A stretch of DNA of 64,000 nt, taken from contig NZ_CP010310.2 of assembly GCF_000815105.2 (NCBI RefSeq), positions 3,038,001 through 3,102,000 on the forward strand, read 5' to 3'. Below are positions 30,680-41,726 of this stretch, in pieces. The notes under the pieces were generated by a model. It made no database searches, had not been told where the DNA came from, and saw only the letters and a list, made by a program, of their open reading frames with translations. The DNA is from Pandoraea pulmonicola. GTDB taxonomy: Bacteria > Pseudomonadota > Gammaproteobacteria > Burkholderiales > Burkholderiaceae. How positions within the stretch are numbered: position 1 is the first letter of the stretch; every line of letters begins with the position of its first letter. The position numbers and the translations under genes are program-made.

Positions 30680-32212
30680 ATGTCCCAACTCTTTGTGACG
30701 CCCGGCACACTGACGCTCGCCCAACTGCGCGAGGTCTATCAGACCCAGACAACCGTCACGCTCGATCCCGCCGCCTACGCCGCCATCGACAAGAGCGTGG
30801 CCTGCGTCGAGGGCATCGTGGCAGAGGGTCGCACCGCCTACGGCATCAACACCGGCTTCGGCCTGCTCGCGCAAACGCGCATCGCCCACGAGGACCTCGA
30901 GAACCTGCAGCGCTCGCTCGTGCTCTCGCACGCCGCCGGTGTCGGCGCGCCGCTCGACGACGCGATGGTGCGCCTCATCATGGTGCTCAAGATCAACAGC
31001 CTGGCGCGCGGCCTGTCGGGCATTCGCCGCAAGGTGATCGACGCGCTCGTCACGCTGGTCAATGCCGAAGTCTATCCGCGCATTCCGGTCAAGGGCTCGG
31101 TCGGCGCGTCGGGCGATCTCGCCCCGCTCGCCCATATGTCGCTGCTGTTGCTCGGCGAAGGTCAGGCACGCTATCGCGGCCAGTGGATGAACGCCCGCGA
31201 AGCGCTCGCCATCGCTGGCCTCGAACCGCTCACGCTCGCGGCCAAGGAAGGACTGGCGCTACTCAACGGCACGCAGGTCTCGACCGCCTATGCACTGCGG
31301 GGTCTGTTCGAAGCCGAAGACCTGTACGCCGCGGCAAGCGTGTGCGGTGCCCTGACAGTCGAAGCGATGCTCGGCTCGCGCGCCCCGTTCGATGCGCGCA
31401 TTCACGCGGCGCGCGGCCAGCGCGGTCAGATCGACGCGGCCGCCATGTATCGCCATCTGCTGGGCGAGACGAGCGAAGTCGGCCAGTCGCACGCCAACTG
31501 CGAGAAGGTGCAGGACCCGTATTCGCTGCGCTGTCAGCCGCAAGTGATGGGCGCCTGCCTCACGCAGATCCGCCAGGCGGCGGAGGTGCTGGCGGTCGAG
31601 GCGAACGCCGTGTCGGACAACCCGCTCGTATTCTGGGAGCAGGGCGACGTGATCTCCGGCGGCAACTTCCACGCCGAGCCGGTGGCCATGGCCGCCGACA
31701 ACCTCGCCCTGGCGCTGGCCGAGATCGGCGCCCTCAGCGAGCGTCGCATTTCGCTGATGATGGACAAACATATGTCGCAGTTGCCCGCATTTCTCGTGGC
31801 CAACGGCGGCGTCAACTCCGGGTTCATGATCGCGCAGGTGACCGCGGCTGCCCTGGCATCCGAGAATAAGGCCTTGGCACATCCGTCCAGCGTTGATAGT
31901 CTCCCGACCTCGGCCAACCAGGAAGACCATGTGTCGATGGCCCCGAATGCCGGCAAACGGCTTTGGGAGATGGCCGATAACGTCGAGGGCATCCTGGCGA
32001 TCGAATGGCTCGGCGCCTGCCAGGGGCTGGACTTCCGCGAAGGTGTCAAGACGACGCCTGCGCTCGAGCGCGCTCGCGCGCTGCTGCGTCAATCGGTTCC
32101 GTTCTACGATAAGGATCGCTATTTCGCGCCGGACATCGAGGAAGCCAGCGCCCTGATCGCGCAACGCCAACTGAGCACGCTGGTGCCGTCCGGCATGCTG
32201 CCGAGCCTCTGA
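30680..32212 (+). CDS. hutH: Histidine ammonia-lyase
   Basis: 510 residues. Deaminates histidine to urocanate. The autocatalytic MIO cofactor forms from Ala143-Ser144-Gly145 in [13 protein letters not shown], the position seen in characterised enzymes. The start at 30680 has AAGGA nine bases upstream; an in-frame ATG at 30656 has no such site. Other landmarks are YGINTGFG near the N-terminus and [22 protein letters not shown] in the core. It lies 52 bp after hutU and is transcribed with it. Confidence 0.97.
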   Translation: MSQLFVTPGTLTLAQLREVYQTQTTVTLDPAAYAAIDKSVACVEGIVAEGRTAYGINTGFGLLAQTRIAHEDLENLQRSLVLSHAAGVGAPLDDAMVRLIMVLKINSLARGLSGIRRKVIDALVTLVNAEVYPRIPVKGSVGASGDLAPLAHMSLLLLGEGQARYRGQWMNAREALAIAGLEPLTLAAKEGLALLNGTQVSTAYALRGLFEAEDLYAAASVCGALTVEAMLGSRAPFDARIHAARGQRGQIDAAAMYRHLLGETSEVGQSHANCEKVQDPYSLRCQPQVMGACLTQIRQAAEVLAVEANAVSDNPLVFWEQGDVISGGNFHAEPVAMAADNLALALAEIGALSERRISLMMDKHMSQLPAFLVANGGVNSGFMIAQVTAAALASENKALAHPSSVDSLPTSANQEDHVSMAPNAGKRLWEMADNVEGILAIEWLGACQGLDFREGVKTTPALERARALLRQSVPFYDKDRYFAPDIEEASALIAQRQLSTLVPSGMLPSL

Positions 32213-32227
32213 TTCGCCATTGATGTC

Positions 32228-32244
32228 ACGCCCCGCCGGGGCGT
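32228..32244 (+). terminator. Stem-loop between hutH and the permease gene
   Basis: ACGCCCC and GGGGCGT form a perfect 7-bp stem with a 3-nt loop, 16 nt after hutH. No U-tract follows, so it may attenuate or stabilise the mRNA rather than end it. Confidence 0.45.
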
Positions 32245-32375
32245 AACGAACAGCGATTCGTGCTCCGGCGTTCCCGCGTGCCGGGTTGCCTTCGTCCGTC
32301 AATCGGCCGGAGACAACCCGCACTCTTTCGCCGCCCGCTCGCGCGGGCTGGCGCATCACGCCTTCAGGAGACAAC

Positions 32376-33758
32376 TTGAAAAACCTGCAACGCAATCTGA
32401 GCGCACGGCACATCCGCTTTCTGGCACTCGGCTCGGCCATCGGCACGGGCCTGTTCTACGGTTCGGCTTCGGCCATCCAACTCGCCGGCCCGGCGGTCAT
32501 CCTCGCCTACATCCTGGGCGGCGCCGCCGTCTACATGGTCATGCGCGCGCTCGGCGAAATGGTCGTGCGCCAGCCCGTGTCCGGCTCTTTCGGCCGCTAT
32601 GCGCGTGACAATCTGGGCCCGCTCGCCGGCTTCCTCACCGGATGGACCTACATCCTCGAGATGGCGATCGTGTGCCTGGCGGACGTCACCGCGTTCGGCA
32701 TCTACATGGGCTTCTGGTTTCCGGACGTGCCGCAGTGGATCTGGGTGCTCGGCATCGTGATGCTCATCTGCGGGTTGAACCTGTGCAACGTGAAGGTGTA
32801 CGGGGAAATGGAGTTCTGGCTGGCGCTGGTGAAGATTCTCGCCATCGTGGCCATGATCGTGGGCGGTGCGGTGATTCTCTTCACCGGCATACAACTGCAC
32901 GGCGAGCACGCGCCGGCGGTGAACAATCTGTGGGCGCACGGCGGCTTCCTGCCCAATGGCTGGGGCGGTCTGGTGGCATCGCTTGCCGTGGTGATGTTCG
33001 CCTACGGCGGCATCGAGATCATCGGCATCACCGGCGGTGAGGCGAAGAATCCGGAGACGGTGATTCCGCGCGCCATCAACGCGGTGCCGACGCGCATTCT
33101 GCTGTTCTACGTGCTCACGATGGTCGTGCTCATGGCGATCTTCCCGTGGACGGGCATCGGCAGCCAGGGCAGCCCGTTCGTGCAGATCTTCTCGGGGCTG
33201 GGCATCAAGTCGGCGGCCGCGATACTGAACCTGATCGTGATTTCGGCGGCCGTCTCCGCGATCAACAGCAACATCTTCGGTTCCGGTCGCATGATGTTCG
33301 GCATGGCCGAGCACGGTCAGGCGCCGGCCGCCTTCACGGCCACGTCGCGCCACGGCGTGCCCTGGGTGACGGTGCTCGTGATGACGATTGCCCTGCTCGT
33401 CGGCGTGGTGCTCAACTATCTGATTCCCGAAGGCGTGTTCCTGATCATCGCGTCGATCGCCACGTTCGCGACGGTCTGGGTGTGGCTGATGATCCTGCTC
33501 TCGCAGGTTGCCATGCGCCGCCGTCTGTCGGCCGAGGAAGTCGCGGCGCTCAAGTTCAAGGTGCCGCTGTGGCCGGTCGGCCCGGCACTGGCGATCGCCT
33601 TCATGCTGTTCGTGATCGGCGTGCTCGGCTACATGGAAGACACCCGTATCGCGCTGTATGTCGGCGCAGGCTGGATCGTGCTGATGTCGGTGGCTTATCA
33701 CTTCGGCGTCAAACCCAAGCAGGCGCAGGCATTGCGCAGCCAGATGAGTCTGGAATGA
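32376..33758 (+). CDS. Amino-acid permease of the hut cluster (probable histidine transporter)
   Basis: 460 residues, twelve predicted membrane segments, amino-acid/polyamine/organocation superfamily (AAT subgroup, like ProY and HutT). Typical landmarks are [17 protein letters not shown] in the first helix, [17 protein letters not shown], and [32 protein letters not shown] place the start at TTG 32376, where AGGAG lies five bases upstream and the family homology begins; the frame is open from 32286. It sits between hutH and hutI with only 7 bp to hutI, so histidine (or urocanate) import is inferred. Confidence 0.9.
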   Translation: MKNLQRNLSARHIRFLALGSAIGTGLFYGSASAIQLAGPAVILAYILGGAAVYMVMRALGEMVVRQPVSGSFGRYARDNLGPLAGFLTGWTYILEMAIVCLADVTAFGIYMGFWFPDVPQWIWVLGIVMLICGLNLCNVKVYGEMEFWLALVKILAIVAMIVGGAVILFTGIQLHGEHAPAVNNLWAHGGFLPNGWGGLVASLAVVMFAYGGIEIIGITGGEAKNPETVIPRAINAVPTRILLFYVLTMVVLMAIFPWTGIGSQGSPFVQIFSGLGIKSAAAILNLIVISAAVSAINSNIFGSGRMMFGMAEHGQAPAAFTATSRHGVPWVTVLVMTIALLVGVVLNYLIPEGVFLIIASIATFATVWVWLMILLSQVAMRRRLSAEEVAALKFKVPLWPVGPALAIAFMLFVIGVLGYMEDTRIALYVGAGWIVLMSVAYHFGVKPKQAQALRSQMSLE

Positions 33759-33765
33759 GCTCGCT

Positions 33766-34983
33766 ATGAAACGTACCTACTGGAAGCACTGCCACGTCGC
33801 CACCATGCGCGACGGCCGGTACCACGCGATCGAGGATGCCGTCATCGTGACGAACGGCAAGCTGATCGAATGGGTCGGACCGCGCAGCGAGCGGCCGGCG
33901 CCCGCCGCGCACGACTGCATCGATCTGCAAGGCGCATGGGTCACGCCCGGCCTGATCGACTGCCACACGCATCTGGTGTTCGGCGGCAATCGCAGCCTGG
34001 AGTTCGAGCAGCGGCTGCAAGGCGTGAGCTACGCGGAGATTTCCGCCGCCGGCGGTGGCATCAAGTACACGGTGCGGCACACGCGCGACGCCACGGAAGA
34101 CGCCCTGTTCGAATCGGCGCGCAAGCGACTGCTGGCGCTCATGCGCGACGGGGTGACGACTGTCGAAATCAAGTCGGGTTATGGCCTCGATCTGAACAGC
34201 GAACGCAAGATGCTGCGCGTGGCGCGTCGTCTCGGTGAAGTGCTTCCGGTCACGGTCAAGACGACGTGCCTGGCCGCGCACACGGTGCCATCGGAGTTCG
34301 CGGGCAAGGCGGACGAATATGTGAATTATGTCTGCGCCGAGGTCCTGCCGACGCTGGCCGAAGAGCGTTTGATCGACGCCGTCGATGCCTTCTGCGAGAC
34401 GATCGCGTTTTCGCCCGCGCAGGTCATGCGCGTCCTGCGGCGCGCACAGAAGCTCAAACTCCCGGTCAAGCTGCATGCCGAGCAACTGTCGCCGCTCGGC
34501 GGCTCGAGCCTGGCCGCGGAGCTCGGCGCGCTGTCGGCCGACCACCTCGAGTACATGACGCCGGAAGACGCGGCCGCGATGGCGCGGGCAGGCACGGTCG
34601 CGGTACTGCTGCCGGGCGCCTTTCACATGCTGCAGGAAACGCGCCGGCCGCCGGTCGATCTGCTGCGTCGGCATGGCGTGGACATTGCGGTGGCGTCGGA
34701 TCTGAATCCCGGCACCTCGCCCGCGCTCTCGCTGCGGCTCATGCTCAACATGGCCTGCACGCTCTTCGGCCTCACACCGGAGGAAGCGCTCGCCGGTGTA
34801 ACGCGCAACGCCGCCAAGGCGCTCGGCATGCTCGACACGCATGGCACGCTCGAAGCCGGGAAAACGGCGGATTTCGTGGCATGGGAAATCGAGCGGCCGG
34901 CCGAACTGGCGTATTGGCTCGGCGGCGACCTGCCCTCGCGGACGGTGCGCCACGGCCAGTGGCGCGATCTCGCGACCGCATAA
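33766..34983 (+). CDS. hutI: Imidazolonepropionase
   Basis: 405 residues of the amidohydrolase family. Opens the ring of imidazolone-propionate to N-formimidoyl-L-glutamate. The metal-binding [12 protein letters not shown] is at about 65, followed by [51 protein letters not shown], and [12 protein letters not shown], all diagnostic. The ATG at 33766 lies 7 bp after the permease stop. It is followed 27 bp later by hutG. Confidence 0.97.
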   Translation: MKRTYWKHCHVATMRDGRYHAIEDAVIVTNGKLIEWVGPRSERPAPAAHDCIDLQGAWVTPGLIDCHTHLVFGGNRSLEFEQRLQGVSYAEISAAGGGIKYTVRHTRDATEDALFESARKRLLALMRDGVTTVEIKSGYGLDLNSERKMLRVARRLGEVLPVTVKTTCLAAHTVPSEFAGKADEYVNYVCAEVLPTLAEERLIDAVDAFCETIAFSPAQVMRVLRRAQKLKLPVKLHAEQLSPLGGSSLAAELGALSADHLEYMTPEDAAAMARAGTVAVLLPGAFHMLQETRRPPVDLLRRHGVDIAVASDLNPGTSPALSLRLMLNMACTLFGLTPEEALAGVTRNAAKALGMLDTHGTLEAGKTADFVAWEIERPAELAYWLGGDLPSRTVRHGQWRDLATA

Positions 34984-35010
34984 ACCATCAGACCAACAGG
35001 AGACGCCGTC

Positions 35011-35973
35011 ATGGCAACGCAACTCCAGTCCCTCCCCGCGGACGCCACGATCTGGCGCGGCCGTACGGATACGGGCGAGCGCGGCGACACCCGCCGTCTG
35101 TTCAACGTGGTACGCGAAATCGATCCGCGTATCGAGGCAGCGACCGGCGGTGCGCCGGTCATCATCGGCTTCGCTTGCGACGCCGGCGTCAAGCGCAATC
35201 AGGGACGCGTCGGCGCCGCCGAAGGTCCGCTCGCGATCCGGCGCGCGCTGGCGAATCTGCCGGCGCACACCATTGACTGTCTGTTCGACGCGGGCGACGT
35301 GTCATGCGAAGGCGATGCGCTCGAAGTCGCGCAAGCAGCGCTCGCGGCGCAGGTGCGGCGCCAGCTCGACGCCGGCGCACAGCCGGTGGTGTTCGGCGGC
35401 GGTCACGAAATCGCCTGGGGCACGTGGCAAGGCCTGCGCGCACATCTCGATGCCCTCGGCGACCGCTCGCGCGTTCTGATTCTCAACCTCGACGCACACT
35501 TCGATCTGCGCACGGCACGCCCCGGCACCTCGGGCACGCCCTTCGACCAGATCGCCGAAGCATGCGCGACGGCGGGACTGCCGTTCGACTACGCGTGCCT
35601 CGGCGTAAGCCGACTGAGCAATACTGCGTCGCTGTTCGAGCGCGCTCGCGAGCTGAACGTGACGTACGTGGAAGACGTCGATATGCAGGAGCACGACCTC
35701 GCCGCACGCCTCGCGGACATCGATGCGCTGATCGCCGATGTCGCTCACGTCTACCTGACGATCGATCTCGACGTGCTGCCCGCCCCCGTCATGCCGGGCG
35801 TTTCCGCGCCTGCCGCCTATGGCGTGCCGATGCCAGTGATCGAGGCCATCGTCACGCACGTGCGACGCTCAGGCAAGCTCCGAGTGGCCGATCTCGCCGA
35901 ATACAACCCGCTATTCGACGGGCAAGGCACAGGCGCGCGCGTGGCTGCCCGGCTTGCTTATCGGCTGCTCTGA
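35011..35973 (+). CDS. hutG: Formimidoylglutamase
   Basis: 320 residues of the arginase/agmatinase fold. Hydrolyses N-formimidoyl-glutamate to glutamate and formamide, so this strain uses the one-step route; no deiminase/deformylase pair is present in the window. Binuclear manganese ligands are visible in [21 protein letters not shown] and [19 protein letters not shown]. The start has AGGAG eight bases upstream. It is the last gene of the cluster and is followed at 36062 by hairpin repeat copy 2. Confidence 0.96.
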   Translation: MATQLQSLPADATIWRGRTDTGERGDTRRLFNVVREIDPRIEAATGGAPVIIGFACDAGVKRNQGRVGAAEGPLAIRRALANLPAHTIDCLFDAGDVSCEGDALEVAQAALAAQVRRQLDAGAQPVVFGGGHEIAWGTWQGLRAHLDALGDRSRVLILNLDAHFDLRTARPGTSGTPFDQIAEACATAGLPFDYACLGVSRLSNTASLFERARELNVTYVEDVDMQEHDLAARLADIDALIADVAHVYLTIDLDVLPAPVMPGVSAPAAYGVPMPVIEAIVTHVRRSGKLRVADLAEYNPLFDGQGTGARVAARLAYRLL

Positions 35974-36061
35974 TCCTCAGTCGGGACATCATTCTGCGTC
36001 CCGATAGTTCCGCTTCTCGCTTCTCGCTCCCCGCCTCACCCACTTCCCACCCCCGCAGTCA

Positions 36062-36132
36062 GACGGAGCGGGGACCCTTTCCGCCTCTCAAACAGTAACC
36101 CAACTCGATTCGGAAAGGGCCCCCGCTCCGTC
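36062..36132 (+). repeat. 71-nt hairpin repeat element, copy 2
   Basis: Same length and plan as the element at 8821-8891: 22-nt arms (GACGGAGCGGGGACCCTTTC...) with one mismatch and a 27-nt loop sharing CCTCTCAnACA and ACCCAACTCGATT. It lies 88 nt past hutG and points the same way relative to the upstream gene. Similarity continues a few bases past the 3' arm (CCyCTCCAC). Confidence 0.85.
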
Positions 36133-36190
36133 CCTCTCCACTCCCTATGTACCTCCCAGCAACACCTCCTCCCCCTCGCATTTCAACCGC

Positions 36191-36209
36191 CAAGACATAC
36201 ATCGTCTTG
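36191..36209. repeat. Short inverted repeat
   Basis: CAAGAC and GTCTTG are perfect arms around the 7-nt ATACATC, upstream of the LysR gene at 36393. It could be a small operator or stem. No known match. Confidence 0.35.
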
Positions 36210-36240
36210 CAGGCGATTATCTCGGTCGAATTCTCGCGCT

Positions 36241-36257
36241 CTAATACAAAGTATTAG
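36241..36257. promoter_or_regulatory. Perfect 7-3-7 palindrome, LysR-type operator candidate
   Basis: CTAATACAAAGTATTAG has perfect 7-bp arms and contains the T-N11-A core expected of LysR sites. It lies 136 bp upstream of the LysR gene at 36393 in a locally AT-rich stretch. Autoregulation is plausible. Confidence 0.5.
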
Positions 36258-36392
36258 TTTTTCTTAATTTGTTTTCGTTTTTGGCACTTCCATCCCTACA
36301 ATTCACGGAAATTCTTATATCGATACTTCGCAACGACGCAGGGAAGCGATTTTCACTACCTGACACGCGTTGCCAGGACCGGAGACAGGCCG

Positions 36393-37355
36393 ATGAAAAA
36401 ACGCGCAGACCTCGACGTCCGATCGCTACGGATCTTCGAGGCCGTGGCGTCCGCAGGCAGCCTGTCCGGCGCAGCCGAAGCGCTCGGCGTCACCCAGTCA
36501 GCCATCTCGCAAGCCATCGCCCAGATTGAACAGACGGTCGGCACGCGCGTCCTCGATCGCACGCGACGACCACTCAAACTCACCCCCGCCGGACTCGCCC
36601 TATCTCGCCACGCACGCCAGATCGTGGACGACATGGACCGCCTCATCGCCCAAGTGCAAGACGCCGATGTCGCCAGCCGCGCCGCCGTGCGCGTCGGCAT
36701 GATCGATTCCTTCGCCGCCACCGTGGGACCGTCGATCGTGCGACAGATGTCCGACAGCACCAGCGAACTGCTGCTCTGGTCGGGTCTGGCAAACGGCCAC
36801 GCACAAGCACTGCTCGCCCGCCAACTCGACCTGATCGTCACCAGCGACCCCATGCACGACATGGAACGCCTGGTGCGCCGGCCGATCTTCACCGAACCAT
36901 TCATCGTCGTCGTGCCCAAGGCGCGCGAAGCCGAACTCGCACAGGCCGATCTGAGCGAACTGATTCGCTCGATACCGCTCATCCGCTTCTCAGGCCGCTC
37001 GCACTTCGGCGCCGTGATCGAACGACATCTGCGCCGCACCGGCCACTCGCCGCGCATGCATCTGGAGATCGACACGTCGGACGTGGTGATGTCGATGGTG
37101 GCCGCCGACCTCGGCTTCACGATCGCCACGCCACTGTGTCTGTTGCAAGGGCGCGCCTCGCTGCCGCAGGTGGCAGCGCTACCGCTGCCCGGCCCCGCAC
37201 TGTCACGCACGATCTACCAGGTCTCGCGCGAAGGCGAAATCTCGGAGATGGCGTCGCAGTGCTTTCTCGCCGGACGACTGGCACTGGCGCAGGAAGCCTT
37301 TCCGGAGCTGCGCCGCCTCATGCCGTGGCTCGGCGAGCGGCTCGCACTGTGCTGA
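36393..37355 (+). CDS. LysR-family regulator upstream of the ABC/oxidase operon
   Basis: 320 residues. Helix-turn-helix LRIFEAVASAGSLSGAAEALGVTQSAISQAIAQIEQTVGTRVLDRT, then a LysR effector domain with normal length. It is co-directional with the ABC importer and oxidase genes, whose first gene starts 148 bp later, so it may regulate them or be transcribed into them. The ATG at 36393 starts the homology. An AT-rich leader with a perfect palindrome precedes it. Confidence 0.92.
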   Translation: MKKRADLDVRSLRIFEAVASAGSLSGAAEALGVTQSAISQAIAQIEQTVGTRVLDRTRRPLKLTPAGLALSRHARQIVDDMDRLIAQVQDADVASRAAVRVGMIDSFAATVGPSIVRQMSDSTSELLLWSGLANGHAQALLARQLDLIVTSDPMHDMERLVRRPIFTEPFIVVVPKAREAELAQADLSELIRSIPLIRFSGRSHFGAVIERHLRRTGHSPRMHLEIDTSDVVMSMVAADLGFTIATPLCLLQGRASLPQVAALPLPGPALSRTIYQVSREGEISEMASQCFLAGRLALAQEAFPELRRLMPWLGERLALC

Positions 37356-37503
37356 GTCCCCGCCACCTCGGCGATTCCCGAATTCGTCTGGCCATCACCG
37401 ATCGATTGCCAGATCCCTGCCCCGGGCGCAGGGCCAGATGAGCCTCACCCGAAGCGCGCCCAATGTTCCAAGCAAATAACACAGAGCCAACCAGGAGACA
37501 CGC

Positions 37504-38508
37504 ATGAACCTTTCTCGACGCCAATTCCTCCACACCAGCGCCGCCATGTCGGCCATCGCCGCCGCCAGCGGCCTGTCGCTGCCGGGCATCGCCCGCGCCG
37601 CCGATGCCACCACGGTGCAGTACGGCGGCTCGGCATGGCTGGGCCACTATCCGGCCTATCTCGCCATGAAGTCGGGCGCTTTCACCGCCGCCGGCATCGA
37701 CCAGCAGTGGCAGTCGTTCGGCACGTCGTCCGCACGGATGAGCGCCGTGCTCTCGGGCGGCATCGATATCGCCTGCACGGGCATCGTCTCGGCACTCGCA
37801 TTGATGGCGCGCGGCTCCAAGCATTTTTCGATCGTGGCTGTGCCGGAGAGCTTCGGCCGCGTGGAAGGCCTCTTCGTGCGCGAAGGCGTGAACTCGCTGC
37901 AGGATCTCAAAGGCAAGAAGCTGGGCGTGACGTTCGCCTCGAGCGCGCATCTGCTGGTGCTCGACCTGCTCGGCAACGCCGGCCTGTCGAACGACGTGAC
38001 CGTGCTGAACGTGCCCGCTCCGGAACTGCCCGGCGCCATCCAGTCGGGCCAGATCGACGCGGCCGCCGCCTGGACGCCGCAATTCAACCGGATCCGCGCG
38101 ATGTCGGGCATGAAGCTGCTCGCCGACGACACGCAGTTCTCGCTGTACAAGAAGTACAACGTCACGCCGGGTCCGGACGTGCTGATCGTGCGCAACGCCT
38201 GGGCGGAGAAGAACGGCGACGCGGTGCGCAAGTACCTGAAGGTGTATTTCGACGCTTGCCAGACGCTGCGCGACAAACCGGATGAAGCCGCGCGCACGCT
38301 GATCGCACTCACGGGCATGTCGGCCCTCGACCAGATCGAAACGATCAAGGGCGCCGAATGGTACAGCCTCGCGCAACAGACGCAACTGCTCAAGTCGCCC
38401 GGCAGCTATGTCGATGGCCTGCAGCGTCTCGCGGAAATGCTGGTGACGTACAAGCAGATCGACAAGGCGCCGGCAGTGCGTCAATGGATCAACACGTCGT
38501 ATCTGTAA
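37504..38508 (+). CDS. ABC importer substrate-binding protein (nitrate/sulfonate/taurine family)
   Basis: 334 residues. The leader (LSRRQFLHTSAAMSAIAAASGLSLPGIARA) has a Tat-like Arg-Arg. The mature NMT1/SsuA-type domain reads VQYGGSAWLGHYPAYLAMKSGAFTAAGI and SGGIDIACTGIVSALALMARGS. The ATG has AGGAG seven bases upstream. It is followed by a permease, an ATPase and a FAD oxidase in the same direction. The substrate could be an amine, amino acid, thiamine precursor or sulfonate; I cannot choose. A 9-bp tandem repeat separates it from the permease gene. Confidence 0.9.
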   Translation: MNLSRRQFLHTSAAMSAIAAASGLSLPGIARAADATTVQYGGSAWLGHYPAYLAMKSGAFTAAGIDQQWQSFGTSSARMSAVLSGGIDIACTGIVSALALMARGSKHFSIVAVPESFGRVEGLFVREGVNSLQDLKGKKLGVTFASSAHLLVLDLLGNAGLSNDVTVLNVPAPELPGAIQSGQIDAAAAWTPQFNRIRAMSGMKLLADDTQFSLYKKYNVTPGPDVLIVRNAWAEKNGDAVRKYLKVYFDACQTLRDKPDEAARTLIALTGMSALDQIETIKGAEWYSLAQQTQLLKSPGSYVDGLQRLAEMLVTYKQIDKAPAVRQWINTSYL

Positions 38509-39417
<909 letters not shown>

Positions 39418-39421
<4 letters not shown>

Positions 39422-40248
39422 ACGATCGCATCGAGTCGCACGTGGGCGTGCAGTCCGCGGCGCAAGGCAAGGCTGAAACGATGATCGCCATCGACGGCGT
39501 GTCGAAGCGCTACGGCGATTTTCAGGCGCTAGAGCGCGTGGACATGAACATCGCGCGCGGCGAATTCGTGGTGCTGCTGGGCGCTTCGGGTTGCGGCAAA
39601 TCGACGCTGCTCAACCTGATCACGGGCTTCGACGAACCCACCACGGGCCGCATTCGCGTGAATGGCCGCGAGGTGAAGGGCATCGACCCGCACTGCGGCA
39701 TGGTCTTCCAGCAGTACGCGCTGTTTCCCTGGCTGAGCGTGCTCGATAACGTGGCGTTCGGCCTGAAGATGAAAGGCGTGGACAAGCCCACGCGCTATGC
39801 CACCGCACGACGCTATATCGAGATGGTCGGGCTGAAGGGCTTCGAGGATCGGTACCCGAAGGCGCTCTCCGGCGGCATGCGCCAGCGCGTCTCGATTGCC
39901 CGCGTGCTGGCCAATGACCCGGATGTGATTCTGCTCGACGAACCCTTCGCCGCGCTCGACGCCATGACGCGTCAGGTGCTGCAGGAAGAACTGCTGCAGA
40001 TCTATCAGAAGAGCGGCAAGACGATCGTCTTCATTACGCACTCCATCGACGAAGCCCTGATGCTGTCGACGCGCATGGTGATCATGAGCGCGCGCCCGGG
40101 CCGCGTCGCGTGCGATCTGCCGAACGATCTGCCCATGCCGCGCGACGCACAGGTCCAGCTCTCGCCGCGCTACAACGAACTCAAGTCGCAAATCTGGAAC
40201 ACCGTGCAGACCGAAGTGATGCGCAGCCTGGAGAACCAGGCCGCCTGA
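39418..40248 (+). CDS. ABC importer ATPase (SsuB/TauB family)
   Basis: 276 residues with all the motor motifs: Walker A GASGCGKST (55-63), Q-loop FQQYALFPWLSV, signature LSGGMRQR, Walker B VILLDEPFAALDAM, and the switch His in FITHSIDEAL. It energises the adjacent permease. The ATG at 39418 overlaps the permease stop as ATGA. A FAD oxidase gene starts 73 bp later, which suggests that the imported compound is oxidised directly. Confidence 0.95.
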
Positions 40249-40321
40249 CGCTCGCCATGCCGGCAACGCCGGCGATCGGTGTCGCATCACCGAGCGCGCC
40301 CACGCCCTGCAATTCAACATC

Positions 40322-41650
40322 ATGTCCAATCAAGTCACCTCTTCCCGCCCCGTGCGGGACACTTTCCCCGTGTATCAGGCGGGGGCCGGCTGGAACGCCC
40401 TGCTGCCGCCCCGCGTGCCGCACACGAAGGCGCCGTTGGCGCGCAGTTTCGACGTCATCGTCATCGGCGCGGGGTTCACCGGCCTGGCGGCCGCCCGCCG
40501 GGTGGCAGAGCTACGCCCCGAAACGAACGTGCTGGTGATCGATGCGACCACGGTCGGCAACGGCTCGGCCGGGCGCAATTCGGGCTTCCTCATCAACCTG
40601 CCTCACAACACCGGCATGGGCGGCCACGGCAGTCCGGTGGAAGTCGCGCGCAAGCAGATCCATCTCTATGACCTCGGCCTGAAGTGGTTGCATGAACTCG
40701 TGCGGACACACGGGATCGATTGCGGCTGGAACCCGGTCGGCAAGTATCACGCGGCAGCCACCCGCGACGGAGAGCAACGCCTGCGCGACACGCTCGCGCA
40801 ATATCGCGAGTGGGGCGTGACCTATCGGGAACTATCGCGCGACGCACTGCAAAGCGAGATCGGCACGGACTACTACGGCTACGGGTATCACTCGGACAAC
40901 AACGTGTTCGTGCAGCCGGCCGCGCTCGTGCGCGGGCTGGCCGACACGCTGCCGGCCAATGTCCGCCTGTGGGAGGACGAGCCGGTACTCTCGCTCGACG
41001 GCACGGGACCATTCACCGTAACGACGCCCAACGCCACGTTGAGCGCCCCGCAGGTGATCGTCGCCAACAACGGCTTCGCCCGCAAGCTCGGCCTCGCACG
41101 CGATCGCGTGTTCACGATCTACACTTACGCGGCAATGACGCCGGTGCTGGCCGCCGAGGAACTCGCCAAGCTCGGTCCCGCGCGCGAATGGGGCGTGATT
41201 CCCGCCAACCGGCTCGGCACTACGCTGCGCAAGACGCTCGGCGGACGCTTCGTCGTTCGCAGCGCGTATTCGTATGAGAAGGAACGCCCGATGGCCGACG
41301 TCGACGCCATGTTGACGGACGCGTACCGCCGCCGTTACCCGCACATGGCAACGCACAGATTCGAGCATGTCTGGGGCGGAGTCACCGCCCTCACGCGCAA
41401 TGGCGCACTGTACTTCGGCGAAATTCGCCGAGGGCTGTTCGCGTCGCTGGGCTGCAACGGCGCCGGCGTACTCAAGGGCAGCATGTTCGGCAAGTTGCTC
41501 GGCGAGATGGCATGCGGACAGCAGTCCCCGGAACTGGCCGACGCGCTGGGCTTCGAGCGCCCAACCTGGCTGCCGCCGGAGCCGATCCGGCGCCTGGCCA
41601 TCGTGTCCGCGATCCAGTATCAGAAGCATCGCGCCGGGCTGGAACGGTAA
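40322..41650 (+). CDS. FAD-dependent amine/amino-acid oxidase (DAO family)
   Basis: 442 residues. The FAD-binding dinucleotide fold starts at about 40 (FDVIVIGAGFTGLAAARRVAEL), with a second conserved block GNGSAGRNSGFLINLPH, as in PuuB/OrdL-type oxidases, and a C-terminal FAD contact LFASLGCNGAGVLKGSMFGKLLGEM. It is the last gene of the importer operon. It is probably a cytoplasmic oxidase of the imported amine or N-methyl compound. The start has no good ribosome-binding site. Confidence 0.9.
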   Translation: MSNQVTSSRPVRDTFPVYQAGAGWNALLPPRVPHTKAPLARSFDVIVIGAGFTGLAAARRVAELRPETNVLVIDATTVGNGSAGRNSGFLINLPHNTGMGGHGSPVEVARKQIHLYDLGLKWLHELVRTHGIDCGWNPVGKYHAAATRDGEQRLRDTLAQYREWGVTYRELSRDALQSEIGTDYYGYGYHSDNNVFVQPAALVRGLADTLPANVRLWEDEPVLSLDGTGPFTVTTPNATLSAPQVIVANNGFARKLGLARDRVFTIYTYAAMTPVLAAEELAKLGPAREWGVIPANRLGTTLRKTLGGRFVVRSAYSYEKERPMADVDAMLTDAYRRRYPHMATHRFEHVWGGVTALTRNGALYFGEIRRGLFASLGCNGAGVLKGSMFGKLLGEMACGQQSPELADALGFERPTWLPPEPIRRLAIVSAIQYQKHRAGLER

Positions 41651-41726
41651 GCGGCAAGCTCGAACCGGCGCGCAAAGGGGGGCCGCGGCGCGCCACGGAC
41701 AAGTGGGCCAGCGGCGTCTCCTCGAC

